64,000 nt of DNA from CAYQVO01 sp964421085 (lineage in GTDB: Bacteria > Bdellovibrionota_C > UBA2361 > CAYQVO01): contig CAYQVO010000011.1 in NCBI GenBank assembly GCA_964421085.1, forward strand, positions 1-64,000, written 5' to 3'. Both the position numbers and the translations under genes were made by a program. Below, in pieces: positions 43,564-53,400 of the stretch (positions within the stretch are counted from its first letter, which is position 1; each line of letters opens with the position of its first letter). The notes below the pieces were generated by a model. It worked only from the letters and a program-made list of their open reading frames with translations. It had not been told where the DNA came from and ran no database searches.

Positions 43564-43599
43564 AAAACCGGCCTTGTGCTCCTGATGACTCCGGTTTTT
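43564..43599. terminator. shared terminator between convergent genes
   Basis: AAAACCGG and CCGGTTTT form an 8-bp stem with a 19-nt loop, giving T runs on both strands. It sits between the gene ending at 43514 and the convergent zupT, overlapping the zupT stop. Confidence 0.6.
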
Positions 43600-44506
43600 A
43601 CTTCATCAAAAGCAGGCTCAGCGCCATGACCAGCATGCCCCCCACGAGCCCGAAGAGACTGTCATGCCCCTTGCCGTACGCCCTGCTGGTCGGAAGGAGC
43701 TCGTCGAGGCTGATATAGACCATGATGCCCGCCACCCCTGCAAAGAGAATGCCCATGACGCCTGCGGGAAGCGCCTGTATATTCCCGTTGAAGAAGAGCC
43801 GAAAGGCGAGGTAGGCCATCAGCGCACCCACCGGCTCGGCGAGTCCGCTGAGGAGCGAATAAATGAAGGCTTTCCTCCGGTCGCCGGTAGCATAGAAGAT
43901 GGGCACGGAGACGCTGATTCCCTCGGGGATGTTGTGCAGCGCGATGGCGACTGCGATCGCGATCCCAAGCGCCGGGTTGTGCAGCGCTGCGATGAATGTC
44001 GCAAGACCCTCCGGGAAATTATGAATGCCTATCGCAAGAGCGGTAAAAAGCCCCATTCGCATGAGCTTTTTGTGATGGCTTCCGTGATCATGGACGTCAA
44101 CAGGCGCGTCCATGAGATAATCGGCGCACCCGGCGTTCTCGAAGTCAGGCAGCGGCGCAGCGGGATTGTGCAGCGGCGCCGTCTCCTCCTCCGAATGGGT
44201 CTCGTGGGGATTCTCAGCGGCGGGAATCAGGTTGTCAACAAGGCCGATGAGCAGCATCCCTCCGAAGAAGGATCCTGCGTTGATCCACTGCGCCCAGTAG
44301 TCTCCGTGCTGCTCGGCCAGCGCTGCCAGTCCCTTGTAGAAGATCTCCACGAAAGAAACATAGAGCATGACCCCGGCGGAGAATCCGGTTGCCACGGAGA
44401 GGAATCTGTAGTTGGTCCGCCTGGCCGTAAAAGCAATGATACTTCCGATCCCCGTCGCCATTCCGGCAAAAAGGGTGAGACCAAGCGCATACCAGACATT
44501 GCCCAT
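43598..44506 (-). CDS. zupT: ZIP-family zinc transporter
   Basis: The 302-residue protein has eight membrane helices with the ZIP signatures GIHNFPEGLATFIA and ALHNIPEGISVSVPIF, whose His and Glu residues bind the transported metal. The loop between helices III and IV is rich in His, Asp and Glu (HETHSEEE, DVHDHGSHHKK), as is common in metal importers. It should take up Zn(II) and possibly Fe/Mn. AGGA precedes the ATG. Confidence 0.92.
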   Translation of the reverse strand: MGNVWYALGLTLFAGMATGIGSIIAFTARRTNYRFLSVATGFSAGVMLYVSFVEIFYKGLAALAEQHGDYWAQWINAGSFFGGMLLIGLVDNLIPAAENPHETHSEEETAPLHNPAAPLPDFENAGCADYLMDAPVDVHDHGSHHKKLMRMGLFTALAIGIHNFPEGLATFIAALHNPALGIAIAVAIALHNIPEGISVSVPIFYATGDRRKAFIYSLLSGLAEPVGALMAYLAFRLFFNGNIQALPAGVMGILFAGVAGIMVYISLDELLPTSRAYGKGHDSLFGLVGGMLVMALSLLLMK

Positions 44507-44674
44507 CGCTATCCTGCTCTTATTCTCACTTCCACACGGGGAATTGTGCCTTTATCTCCCGACTGCGGCAAGGCCGGCTGTCTTCCATCCCGTATTGCAT
44601 AATGCGTCTTGACCGGCAAAATCGCGGCCGGGGTGGCGGCTGATCAAACGGATTATTTTGCAGCGGGCGAAATT

Positions 44675-44920
44675 CTATTGCTGTTTTATCTGCTGCTCAA
44701 ACGTATTTTTCCTCACGATATCAAAGCTCTCCGTTGCTTCGTCGTAAAGAATCCTAATCTTCCCGGCTTCAACCTGGGCTTTCACCTGGGCGATTTTCCC
44801 CGGCAGTGTGTGCTCGGAATGACCGTAGTCAGTCCCTTCCCGGAGCACGAATTCTTCGAGCATTGCGTCAAGGGCTTCTGCACTCAGCATTTCGAAAGGG
44901 ACTTCAACTTTGGCGGCCAT
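44675..44920 (-). CDS. yheU: YheU/UPF0270 family protein
   Basis: The 81-residue protein matches the family closely: VPFEMLSAEALDAMLEEFVLREGTDYG is the family hallmark, then KIAQVKAQVEAGKIRILYDEATESFDIV. The role is unknown. The start at 44920 is taken because the family begins here; no good ribosome site is visible. Confidence 0.85.
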   Translation of the reverse strand: MAAKVEVPFEMLSAEALDAMLEEFVLREGTDYGHSEHTLPGKIAQVKAQVEAGKIRILYDEATESFDIVRKNTFEQQIKQQ

Positions 44921-45009
44921 CACGAGGAGTATGTGACAGGTATCATAAGGCGGCAAGCTTTTATGACAGCACGTCCGGGATAACCGTTCTCATGTATGTG
45001 CGGGTCTGA

Positions 45010-45278
45010 TCTGTTAATTATTGCTGTCTGGAACAGAAGAAAAAACCAAATCCGATTGAGATTGTGAAGTACGTGAAAGGCATCGATTTTCCCGCCGACA
45101 GAAAAAAATCGTGGAGCAGGCGGGAAAAAACGGCGCCCCTGAGGATGTCGTCGAAGTGCTGCAGTCAATTCCGAATCAGGAACATGAGACCGCCGCCGAC
45201 GTGGCGAAGGGAACAGGCCTGTCCGGACAGGTTTTCCGGAGGCTGGAGGCCTCTGAAAGCATAGAAAAACCAGCGTAA
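45010..45278 (+). pseudogene. DUF2795 protein gene with frameshift and no proper start
   Basis: The frame reads KPNPIEIVKYVKGIDFPADRKK and, after a shift in the A7 run at 45102-45108, continues IVEQAGKNGAPEDVVEVLQS then IPNQEHETAADVAKGTGL to a stop at 45276. Both parts match DUF2795 without a gap if one A is added. The frame also has no ATG, GTG or TTG in a sensible place upstream. So it is either a pseudogene or a sequence error combined with an unusual start. Confidence 0.7.
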
Positions 45279-45380
45279 GATCAAATGCTTACATCTTTTC
45301 CCGCACTGTTATGCATCACGCGGGTTTCATGTCGCATAACACTTTCAGAAGAACACAGGTTTCGTCCACCAGAGGTTTTT

Positions 45381-45668
45381 ATGAAAGAAATCAAGAGAGA
45401 CCCAGAACAACAAACACTCATAATCGAGCCCCCGTCCGGAAATATCGGGCGGAATGGGGAAAGTCGTCTCGATTTAGCGCGCGATGCTCACGTACCGGAG
45501 AATTCCGCGAGCATAATGAACGACGCACGGCGCTTGGCTTTCTTTAACAGAGGTCCCGGCGTTTATTTCAAGGATTTCGGCACTGGATTACTTCCGAAGA
45601 GAGCGGAGATAGCAGCAACTCTCTGCTTTGCACAAACGATCATCGGCCTGGGACCTGTTAAGAAATGA
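45381..45668 (+). CDS. hypothetical protein
   Basis: The 95-residue protein is not recognised. It is polar with a hydrophobic end (EIAATLCFAQTIIGLGPVKK). AGAGG lies five bases before the ATG at 45381. The stop overlaps the next ATG (ATGA), so the two are coupled. Confidence 0.5.
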   Translation: MKEIKRDPEQQTLIIEPPSGNIGRNGESRLDLARDAHVPENSASIMNDARRLAFFNRGPGVYFKDFGTGLLPKRAEIAATLCFAQTIIGLGPVKK

Positions 45669-46006
45669 AAAATTATTCCGCCACTTTCTTTCTCTTTTCC
45701 CGCACTGACGCTGACTGCCCGATTATGCCCAATGGGATTGTGAACGGGGTTGCTCACTATGCTTCTGAAGATGGAGACGAAGAACACTTCATCGCAGTCC
45801 GGTTCGACACTAAAACCGGCGCTCTGCAGATTGGAAACCGGAAAAATGTTGTCGACACCATGTCCACAATCAAAGAAATTATTCAGGAGTACAATGAAAA
45901 GGGCGGCCATCACCTCGCGCCTGTCGTGTCCGATTTCGAGGAAGATAAATGGCATATTGTTTCAGCCGTGCGTGTGGATGACGACGAAACGCCGCTGGTT
46001 AACTGA
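45665..46006 (+). CDS. hypothetical protein
   Basis: The 113-residue protein is not recognised. It has short beta-like segments (EEHFIAVRFDTKTGALQIG, WHIVSAVRVDDDETPLV) separated by one helix (TMSTIKEIIQEYNEKG), so it is probably a small folded cytoplasmic domain. It is coupled to the gene before it by a 4-nt overlap and converges on the SGNH gene, 23 nt away. Confidence 0.55.
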   Translation: MKNYSATFFLFSRTDADCPIMPNGIVNGVAHYASEDGDEEHFIAVRFDTKTGALQIGNRKNVVDTMSTIKEIIQEYNEKGGHHLAPVVSDFEEDKWHIVSAVRVDDDETPLVN

Positions 46007-46029
46007 GCCGGGCCGGGCTTCCATCCTGT

Positions 46030-46833
46030 CTATTTTTTTCCCATATTCAGCGCCGCGATATCTCCTGCCAGCATGTTCGTAAAGACTTCGGCGCCTGCGG
46101 CATTTAGATGAGAAACATCAGCGAAAAACTCTTTGCTCCGGATCAGGTCCATTCCCGAATAATCCAGAACCTCGGCGCCGACCGACTGGAATTGCTCCCT
46201 CATCCTTCGCCGGGTCGGTCCTTCGGCCCCGAGGCCATCCCGTGAGTAAAAAGGCGGAACGATCACTATAGGGCGAATGTTTCTCCTGACAAGCCGTCTG
46301 TTCATATCGAGGAACCGTTCGAGCACTTCCTTTGAAGCAAACGCGTGGTTCAAAGCGTACCCGGGGACAAATCGCAATCCGAACGCCAAAGCACTGTCCA
46401 CCCGGGCGAAGGCCGCGTATACCCCCGGATGATCGAGCAGATCCCGGTAGAAAATAGGCTGATAAAGAAAAGAAGCCTTCGTAAGGTGCAATCTTTCCTG
46501 TACAAACAGCATGGCGCTGCAACGTCTGGTGTATGACAGATATTCGTCAATAATCACCTCGTACTGGTGGTACTTTGTCCCGTCGAGTCCCATATTGCAG
46601 GAGTCAAGGCCCGTCACCTGCTCAAGGAGCGGTGTGTTTACCCCCAGTAGAACAACGGACGAGCCAAAAACCATCAGAGAAGCGTCGATCTCATGAGAGA
46701 ACACCCTGCAGATTTTTTGCCGAGGTTGCGCCCTGCTCCCGGTAATTATCCCCTTCAGATATGTGGAATAAAAGAGAACCGCTGTTGCCAGAATACAGGC
46801 GAATACAACGGCATATCGGAATTCTCTGCGCAT
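46030..46833 (-). CDS. membrane-anchored SGNH-like protein, partner of the MBOAT
   Basis: The 267-residue protein has an N-terminal membrane anchor (residues 7-24) and a periplasmic SGNH-type fold: LMVFGSSVVLLGVN replaces the GDS block, and FFADVSHLNAAGAEVF supplies the late Asp-x-x-His pair. Such proteins (AlgJ, AlgX, DltD types) accept acyl groups from MBOAT proteins and pass them to polysaccharide. The ATG lies two bases after the MBOAT stop. The frame is intact although its partner is broken. Confidence 0.7.
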   Translation of the reverse strand: MRREFRYAVVFACILATAVLFYSTYLKGIITGSRAQPRQKICRVFSHEIDASLMVFGSSVVLLGVNTPLLEQVTGLDSCNMGLDGTKYHQYEVIIDEYLSYTRRCSAMLFVQERLHLTKASFLYQPIFYRDLLDHPGVYAAFARVDSALAFGLRFVPGYALNHAFASKEVLERFLDMNRRLVRRNIRPIVIVPPFYSRDGLGAEGPTRRRMREQFQSVGAEVLDYSGMDLIRSKEFFADVSHLNAAGAEVFTNMLAGDIAALNMGKK

Positions 46834-46835
46834 GA

Positions 46836-48330
46836 TCAGAACTGAAAACAGATAGACTGCCGGGTGTCGACGGCACGCATAAACAGCACGATGAAGATAA
46901 GGCTGAAGTACATCGGCCATCGCTGCCAAACCGGACGCCTTGCGACGATCTCCCTGATGCTTCCGAACCGCTGCGCCCATTCCATTATGGAGATGAGCAA
47001 TATGCACAGAAGTGTATTGACGATCATCGTTTGCCCCTGCCTGAGAAACAGCATCCGGCGGACAAAAGCTTTATCGACGGGATTCATCGCGTCAAGATTC
47101 AGGAAGGAGTCCACCAGATGAGGAGCATCGAAAGAAAAATGACTGATCATGTAGAACGCGTCCTGAAATGATGCCGCCCTGAAGAATACGAATGCGGTGC
47201 AGATAAGGGAGAAAGTGAGAAGGCGCCCGCACACGCGATAAAGGATAGACTCCCGGCTGCCTCCCAGCAGCAACAGCGCTCTCTCCCGCACACGACTCGT
47301 AGCATCCTCGGCGATAAGAAACATTCCATTGAGGATCCCCCATGCGATGAATCGCCAGTCCGGCCCGTGCCACAAGCCGCTCAAGCCGANNNNNNNNNNN
47401 NNTTGACATAGTGCCGGCCCCTGCTCACCCGCCGCCCTCCCAGCGGAATATAGATGTAGTCTCTGAACCAGGTTGACAGAGAGATATGCCGCCTCCGCCA
47501 GAATTCCGAGAAAGACGCTGAGCAATAAGGCTTGTCGAAATTCTTCAGAAGACGAAAGCCCATTACTTCCGCGGCGCCACGGGCGACATCGGTATACCCT
47601 GAAAAATCGCAGTAAATCTGGATTGCGAAGAACACGGCCGCCATCATCAGGCTGAACCCGGAGAATGTGCGAGGATCCCTGAATACCGGCTCTATACACA
47701 TTGCCAGACGATCAGCCACCACAGTCTTTTTGAAAAATCCCCACAGCATGAGCTGTAAACCCATCGTTGCGCGGTGATAATCAAAAAAGTGCCTCTCTCT
47801 GAACTGATGCAGAAGATTCTGGGGCCTCTCTATCGGTCCCGCCATCAGCTGCGGATAAAACATGACGCAAAGAGAATAGATGCCGAAATGATGCTCCGCC
47901 TTCTGTCTCCCTTTGTACACCTCAATGACGTAGCTCAGGCTCTGAAAAGCTTGGAACGAAAGACCCACCGGAATCGCCATGCTGAGAAGAGGAATGGATG
48001 ACCAGCCGAAGAATCTGCCCAGGTCGTTCGAGATGGATACAAAGAAATCAAGATAACGGAAAACAACGAGTATCGCACATGTAGAGAGGATGCTGGCTAT
48101 GAGAAGGACTCTTCGCCCCGCTCCTTCGCAGCGTTCGATGAAGACCGCTGTGCGCTATAGTCGACGATTATCGTGGCGGCAGGAATCAGGATGTATGAGG
48201 GAATGAACGCCATGTAGAAAACGCAGCTTGCGACAAGCAGCAGGAGCCACCGGTGCGCATGCGGCGTCCAGAAGTACAGCATGGTGACGGCTGGGAAAAA
48301 GAAGAGAGACTGAAGCGAGTTGAATAACAT
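46836..48330 (-). pseudogene. MBOAT O-acyltransferase, frameshifted and gapped
   Basis: The family is clear: MLFNSLQSLFFFPAVTMLYFW at the start, then CDFSGYTDVARGAAEVMGF, FWRRRHISLSTWFRDYIYIPLGG and, after the gap, LSGLWHGPDWRFIAWG with the catalytic His. Two breaks exist. Near 48146-48152 the frame shifts (one base appears to be missing), since VDYSA continues as VFIERCEGAGRRVLLIASI only in another frame. At 47390-47402 an N run separates RHYV from GLSGLWHG and also changes frame. The gap is technical, but the frameshift lies in normal sequence. The product would acetylate an exported polysaccharide together with the SGNH protein. Confidence 0.8.
47390..47402. other. assembly gap (13 N) inside the MBOAT gene
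   Basis: Thirteen N interrupt the conserved stretch between RHYV and GLSGLWHG. The N count does not keep the frame, so the true length is unknown. Confidence 0.95.
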
Positions 48331-48411
48331 CCCGGAATTCATGGGGACAAAACAAGTTTCATTAATTCTGGCCGAAAAAACCGACCGGGGAAACCGCCGC
48401 CTCTGGCTGCA

Positions 48412-48768
48412 ATGACCACAGTCGTTTCCGACAAATTGATTCACGTTCTTCACTGTGAAACGCCCGGTCCCGAGGAGGAAGTCGCAATAGAGTTGCCTTT
48501 CAAACACAAAATCATGCGTCTGAAAGGGGTCGTCTCCTCCAGCGTCCAGTTTTCCTGGTCTCCATTCCTTGCGGTGAACAAGTCTGTGGTAAAGTTTCAT
48601 AAGTTATCACAGGATCAGCTCGATCTTTTCTGGGATTTTCAGGTCGAACACAGCTTGAGAACGACAATCGAGACGTACACGGCCGGAAAATGCATGGATA
48701 AAGGACAGATCGCCGCGATGGTGGCAGGTGATCTGGAAAGCGCCGGGCAAAAGGACCACATTTACTGA
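48412..48768 (+). CDS. hypothetical protein, weakly supported
   Basis: An open frame of 118 residues (KLIHVLHCETPGPEEEVAIE, AVNKSVVKFHKLSQDQLDLF) runs divergently from the MBOAT gene and ends over the sulfatase remnant. No ribosome site is evident and no family is recognised. The amino-acid composition is plausible for a soluble protein, but chance is possible. Confidence 0.35.
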   Translation: MTTVVSDKLIHVLHCETPGPEEEVAIELPFKHKIMRLKGVVSSSVQFSWSPFLAVNKSVVKFHKLSQDQLDLFWDFQVEHSLRTTIETYTAGKCMDKGQIAAMVAGDLESAGQKDHIY

Positions 48769-49362
48769 CGCGTGATTGTCCCGGAAAATGCGGTCTTATC
48801 CAGAGATTTGTGAGTATTTATAGCCCAGTCCAACACCTCTTCTCCCCGGGAAGTTTCAATAAGGTTGACGTACTCGTATGGATCGGACGGCAAATGGAAC
48901 ACTGCCAGCCGGTGATGTCCCATATCACTGAGCCGGGGTGATGTGTGGCTCCAGTTCTCGCCGACTCTTCCTGTTGAGACGAACTTGAAGCCATCCGGGC
49001 GCACCATACTCACTGCATGGCCGCTTTCCGCGAAACGCTCCCGGTCAGGGAAAGCCCCTGAGTCGAAGTACGGAAGCATGCTCTCGCCGTCCAGTTCAAT
49101 GATAGCCATCTTTCGCAATGAATGAGTTCGAGAACCGGCAGCTCCACACCCCCGGGATCTCCGCGTTCAGCGAATCGTGTTGATTGTGTCCATGCGCCCG
49201 CTCCATCGGGATGGAGATGCTCGTTTTCCTCAACGAATCCAGGAAAGGCGTATGCCGGAGGTAGCTGTGAAAATCCCTCATGTCGAGGCAGTGGAGGCAG
49301 ATTACAACGAAATCAGGCCGGTCGTTCATACGCATTTTCCTTCGGCAATCCAAAAAAGGCAT
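48762..49362 (-). pseudogene. remnant of a sulfatase/phosphoethanolamine-transferase-like gene
   Basis: Two fragments in different frames can be read. The first (to about 49105) has RPDFVVICLHCLDMRDFHSY then TPFLDSLRKTSISI, like the beginning of an alkaline-phosphatase-superfamily domain. The second (49118 to 48762) has FKFVSTGRVGENWSHTSPRL and LPSDPYEYVNLIETSRGEEV, like its C-terminal end. The catalytic core that should join them, some 200-300 residues, is missing, so a deletion and a frameshift have occurred. Confidence 0.65.
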
Positions 49363-49396
49363 CAGCTGCGGTGCATCCGGCCCTTTACACAGTCAT

Positions 49397-50450
49397 TTAT
49401 TGACGCGCAATGAACCTTCTTTTTACAGGAAAGAAGCCGGGATAAATAAGACAGATCAGATTAACTCCGGCGCAAATTTTGAAAAACACATTTTGAGTCA
49501 GAAAAAACGGCGCCCATCCGAGCAGGATCGCCATCGAGGATAGAAGAAGAGACGCGGCAAGAAGTCCATACACGTAAACCAGAGAACAGGCCTCGAGTGC
49601 GCCTATTCCCAGCAGCACAACAGCCGGAAAAAGATATCTTTCGTGCATCTGAGAGAAAAAAGAACCAGGCGATGCATACATAGGCGGCGGCAAGGCAGAT
49701 GTGCGAGGGCCTCAAGCGTGACCTGTAAATAAATATCAGCGCCGGCAGCAGGGAGACTGCGAAGATAATGTACCCCGTTGTCCGGTACGAAAGAGGACTG
49801 CCGAGCTGATCGGATGTATGCGCGGCGGCGCCGCCGAAGAGCAGCCACCACATGTTCGGCGCATATTTCGAAACTACCGGATGCCGGCCGATGCTCAAGA
49901 AAAATGGTTTATGGATATTTTGAAGCTCCAGGCCCTGTACAGGCATTACCCCTCCGAGCGCCAGGGCGAAAAGAGCAAGGAAAATGCGTATCCTTTTTCG
50001 CCGGCCTGTGCTCACGCAGAGCGCAAGGATGACGACAGGCAGCACAACGACAGCCTGCGGTTTGGACATGCAGGCAGGAACAATAAGCACTGCCGAGGCG
50101 CCGGGGGAAGAGATTATCAGGAGGCAGCCGCTCAGAAGAAAGAAAGTATATATGGAGTCGGTCTGTCCCCATGCTGCGCTTATGAACGCTGTGGCGGGAT
50201 GAAAGCGCTCAACTTCATCCAGTACATAAGAAGGAGCGGAAGCACAAAGGGAAGCTGAATTGCGCGCGTGGAATTATAAAGGCCCTGCATGCCCTCAGTC
50301 TGAAACTGCCGCCACCACCACATATAGTGGAATGTGACGTCGAAGTGCGGAGGTATCTAAAACAGATAGACCCGGAGAAGAAGCCCCGAAAGCGGCGAAA
50401 AGCAGGCGCGTTCCCGCAGACATCGGCGGAAATAAAGCTTTCAATAAATG
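49397..50450 (-). pseudogene. GT-C type membrane glycosyltransferase, multiply broken
   Basis: Consecutive parts of one protein lie in different frames: LSGLLLRVYLF, then an in-frame TAG near 50362, IPPHFDVTFHYMWWWRQFQTE and GMQGLYNSTRAIQLP; then, after a shift near 50190, FISAAWGQTDSIYTFFLL and SKPQAVVVLPVVILALC; then, after a shift near 49640, QMHERYLFPAVVLLGIGALE. WGQTDSIY and MHERYLFP are typical of GT-C mannosyltransferase-like proteins. At least one nonsense change and two frameshifts mean it cannot be functional as given. Confidence 0.75.
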
Positions 50451-50493
50451 CCTGATCGGCTGAAAAAGAATTCCTGTAAATCCACCCATCGCT

Positions 50494-53400
50494 TCACGAA
50501 ATTTTTCGGCTCACAGGCAGTCTTATCATAAAGGTTGTGCCCTTGCCTCCTGCGGAAAACACATTAGAGGGACTAATAACCTTTATCTCGCCATTATGCT
50601 TCTTCACAATGATGTCATAACAGATACTGAGCCCCAGGCCTGTGCCCTCTCCAGGCGCTTTCGTCGTGAAAAAGGGGTCGAAAATTCTACCCTGGAGATC
50701 CTCCGGTATGCCGGGACCGTTATCGGAAATCTCGCAGCAGATGCTGCTGCCTTCCATATATGTCCTGATTCGTATCGCAGCTTCGTCTCTGATCTCCGGA
50801 GAAGACGTGGCGTGCGCCGCATTGACGATAATATTCAGCAGAACCTGATTAATCTGGTTTGTTTCACAAGGGATTTCAGGAACATCTCCGAGGTCTGTTT
50901 CGACCCGGCAGTGATATTTGTATTCGTTTCTCGCTATTACAAGGGTGTTCTCTATCCCGGCGTTTATGCTGTACAGCGCTGTTTCTCCGAAAGGATCCGT
51001 GCGGGAGAAATTCAGCATGCTGTCGATAATTGCCGATGTCCTCTTGAAGCCGTCTCTCGTTTCATTAAACAGCGAATCAAGATCGCTCAGAACAAAATCA
51101 ATCCTGTATTCTTCGGCCTTTCGCGCGAGTTCCCCCGCCCTGCCGCCGAAATCCGGCACGTTCTGAAGCTCGCCGGCAAGAGATCTGTACTCCGAAAAAA
51201 GCTCTTTGAAGAGAGTTACATTCTCCGTCAGAGCGTTAAAGTTATTCTGAATGAAGGCGATAGGGTTGTTGAGTTCATGAGCAATGCCCGCGGCAAGCTG
51301 TCCTATTGACGCCATTTTGTCGTGCAGAAGCATCGTGGCCTGCGCGGCCTGAAGCTCGCGAGTGCGTTCTTCCACACGCTGCTCGAGAGTCGCGTTCAAT
51401 TCCCGAAGCTGGAACTCGGATTTTCTCCGTTTTGTCGCGTTGTGGAAGATTCCGGCAAGAAGTTCCAGTATCGTGATATCCTGCCGGCACCAGTCCCTCC
51501 TCTCTTTTACTGTTTCAAATCCTATGAACCCCTCCGCCTTTCCGTCCCCGAGCAGCGGCACTGCAAGCAGCGACCTGGCGCCCTGCGACTCGAAAAGTTC
51601 ACGCGCCTCTGCAGCCTCCGGGGGCATCTGTGACACGTCGGGGAGCACTATCTTCCCTGACGCGGCCATTTCCCTGTTCCACCATGACAAAGTGGTGGAC
51701 GGTATCATCTGAAGATTCGAGATTTGAGACTCTATGCCGTCGGCGCACCATTCATACGAATTTGAACATTCGCAGAGATCTTCCCTGCAGGAAAATACAA
51801 CGACTCTGTCTGCATTCAAAAGCAGCCCGACGTCTCCCAGAATGTCCTGAATACGGTCATCCATTTCTTCCGCCCGCAGGCCAATGAACTGCATTGATGT
51901 CGTAGCCATCAGATTTTCTATCCTGGCATGGCGGGCCAACTGAAGCTCTGCCTCTCTTCGTTCGGTAATGTCGATAAACGTGACTACGGCGCCGATTAAT
52001 TTTCCTCCCTGCCGCATCGGATAGGACCAGTATTCAACGGGAAATTCAGTCCCGTCCTTTCGCCAGAATGTCTCGTTGTTGACATGAATCCCTTTTCCCT
52101 CTTTGATGGACATGAAAAGCGGGCAGGTGTGAATATCATACTCCCCTCCGTCCGGGTGTTGGTGATGAATGACATCATGCATGTTCCGCCCTCGAAGTCC
52201 CTGCGCACTGTCATACCCGAGGATCCTGATACAGGCGGCGTTTATGAAGGTGCAGCATCCGTTCAGGTCGACGCCAAAGATTGCCTCCGCAGTCGAATCG
52301 AGCAGGAGCTGGACCATTTCGGAACTTCTCCTGAACGCATCTTCCGTTTGTTTGCGTAGAGTGATATCGCGGCTGATTCCAAGTATGCCGATCAGGTTTC
52401 CGTCCGGACCCCAGTATGGAGTCTTGAGAGTGTCGATCAAGATTTTTCTTCCGTCAGGATATGTAATCCACTCTTCGTTATGGCGGGGCCGGCGCAGCTC
52501 GAGCATCTGCCTGTCATTTTCACGGAAAAGAGCCGCCACCTCTTTCGTGAACAGCTCATGGTCGGTTTTGCCGACAATGTGCTCTCTCGCCCGCCCGACG
52601 AATTCAGCAAAAGGGGGATTGCATCCCAGATAAACGCCGTTGACGTCCTTGAAAAAGATAAGGTCGGGAATCGAATCAAGAAGTGAATTGATCAGCGCGG
52701 AATGATGCCGCAGAGATTCCGTTCGTTCCGCAATCAGCCGTTCGAGCTCCCTCCTGCGGTTGACAATTATCCCGAGCAGAACCGCAACTGCCAGAGTAAT
52801 CGCCACTCCGGCGATCGCCGTCAGCCGGATCTCGCGGCCGGAGTACATTTTTTCGAATGCCTGCGTCGGCGCCGCGGTCAGCAGAAGCGTTTTTCCGAAT
52901 GGGAAGACAGGATAGCTGAATGAAAGACCCTCCAGAGGCATAGTCGCCTCCTGCGGATCGGTCGCAGCAAGGAGTTCCGGCGGGCCTTCAGGGTAAAGCC
53001 GAAAGAGATTCATTGTCACGGCATCAGATCCCCTTACTCCCGCGATTGCGCGCTTGAGCAGGGTTCCCAGGCGAAGAACGGCAAGCACGAAGCCACGAAC
53101 ATTTTTCGGGTCATCCTTGTGAAAAACAGCCCTGTATACGAACATGCCTTTCTGAGCGTCCGTCTCCTGCACCAGCGTCGAGGGATCTGTGCCTGTCGTC
53201 ATTCCAGTGCGCTGCGATTCCTCGAGAGCCGCGCGCCGGATCGCGCCGGATCCAACGTCGAAACCGAGAACGGCCTCATTTCCAGGGAGCGGCTCAACAT
53301 AAAGTACGGGAAAAGATACGCTGTGATCGGATTTGACCTGCCTGTCGGAACCATCATTTTCCCATATTTCAAACCCAGGTAATCCGCCGGCGGCGACAGC

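Noticed and set aside
43664..44602. A 312-residue plus-strand frame opposite zupT
   Set aside because: zupT has full ZIP signatures; the opposite frame is a shadow with no ribosome site.
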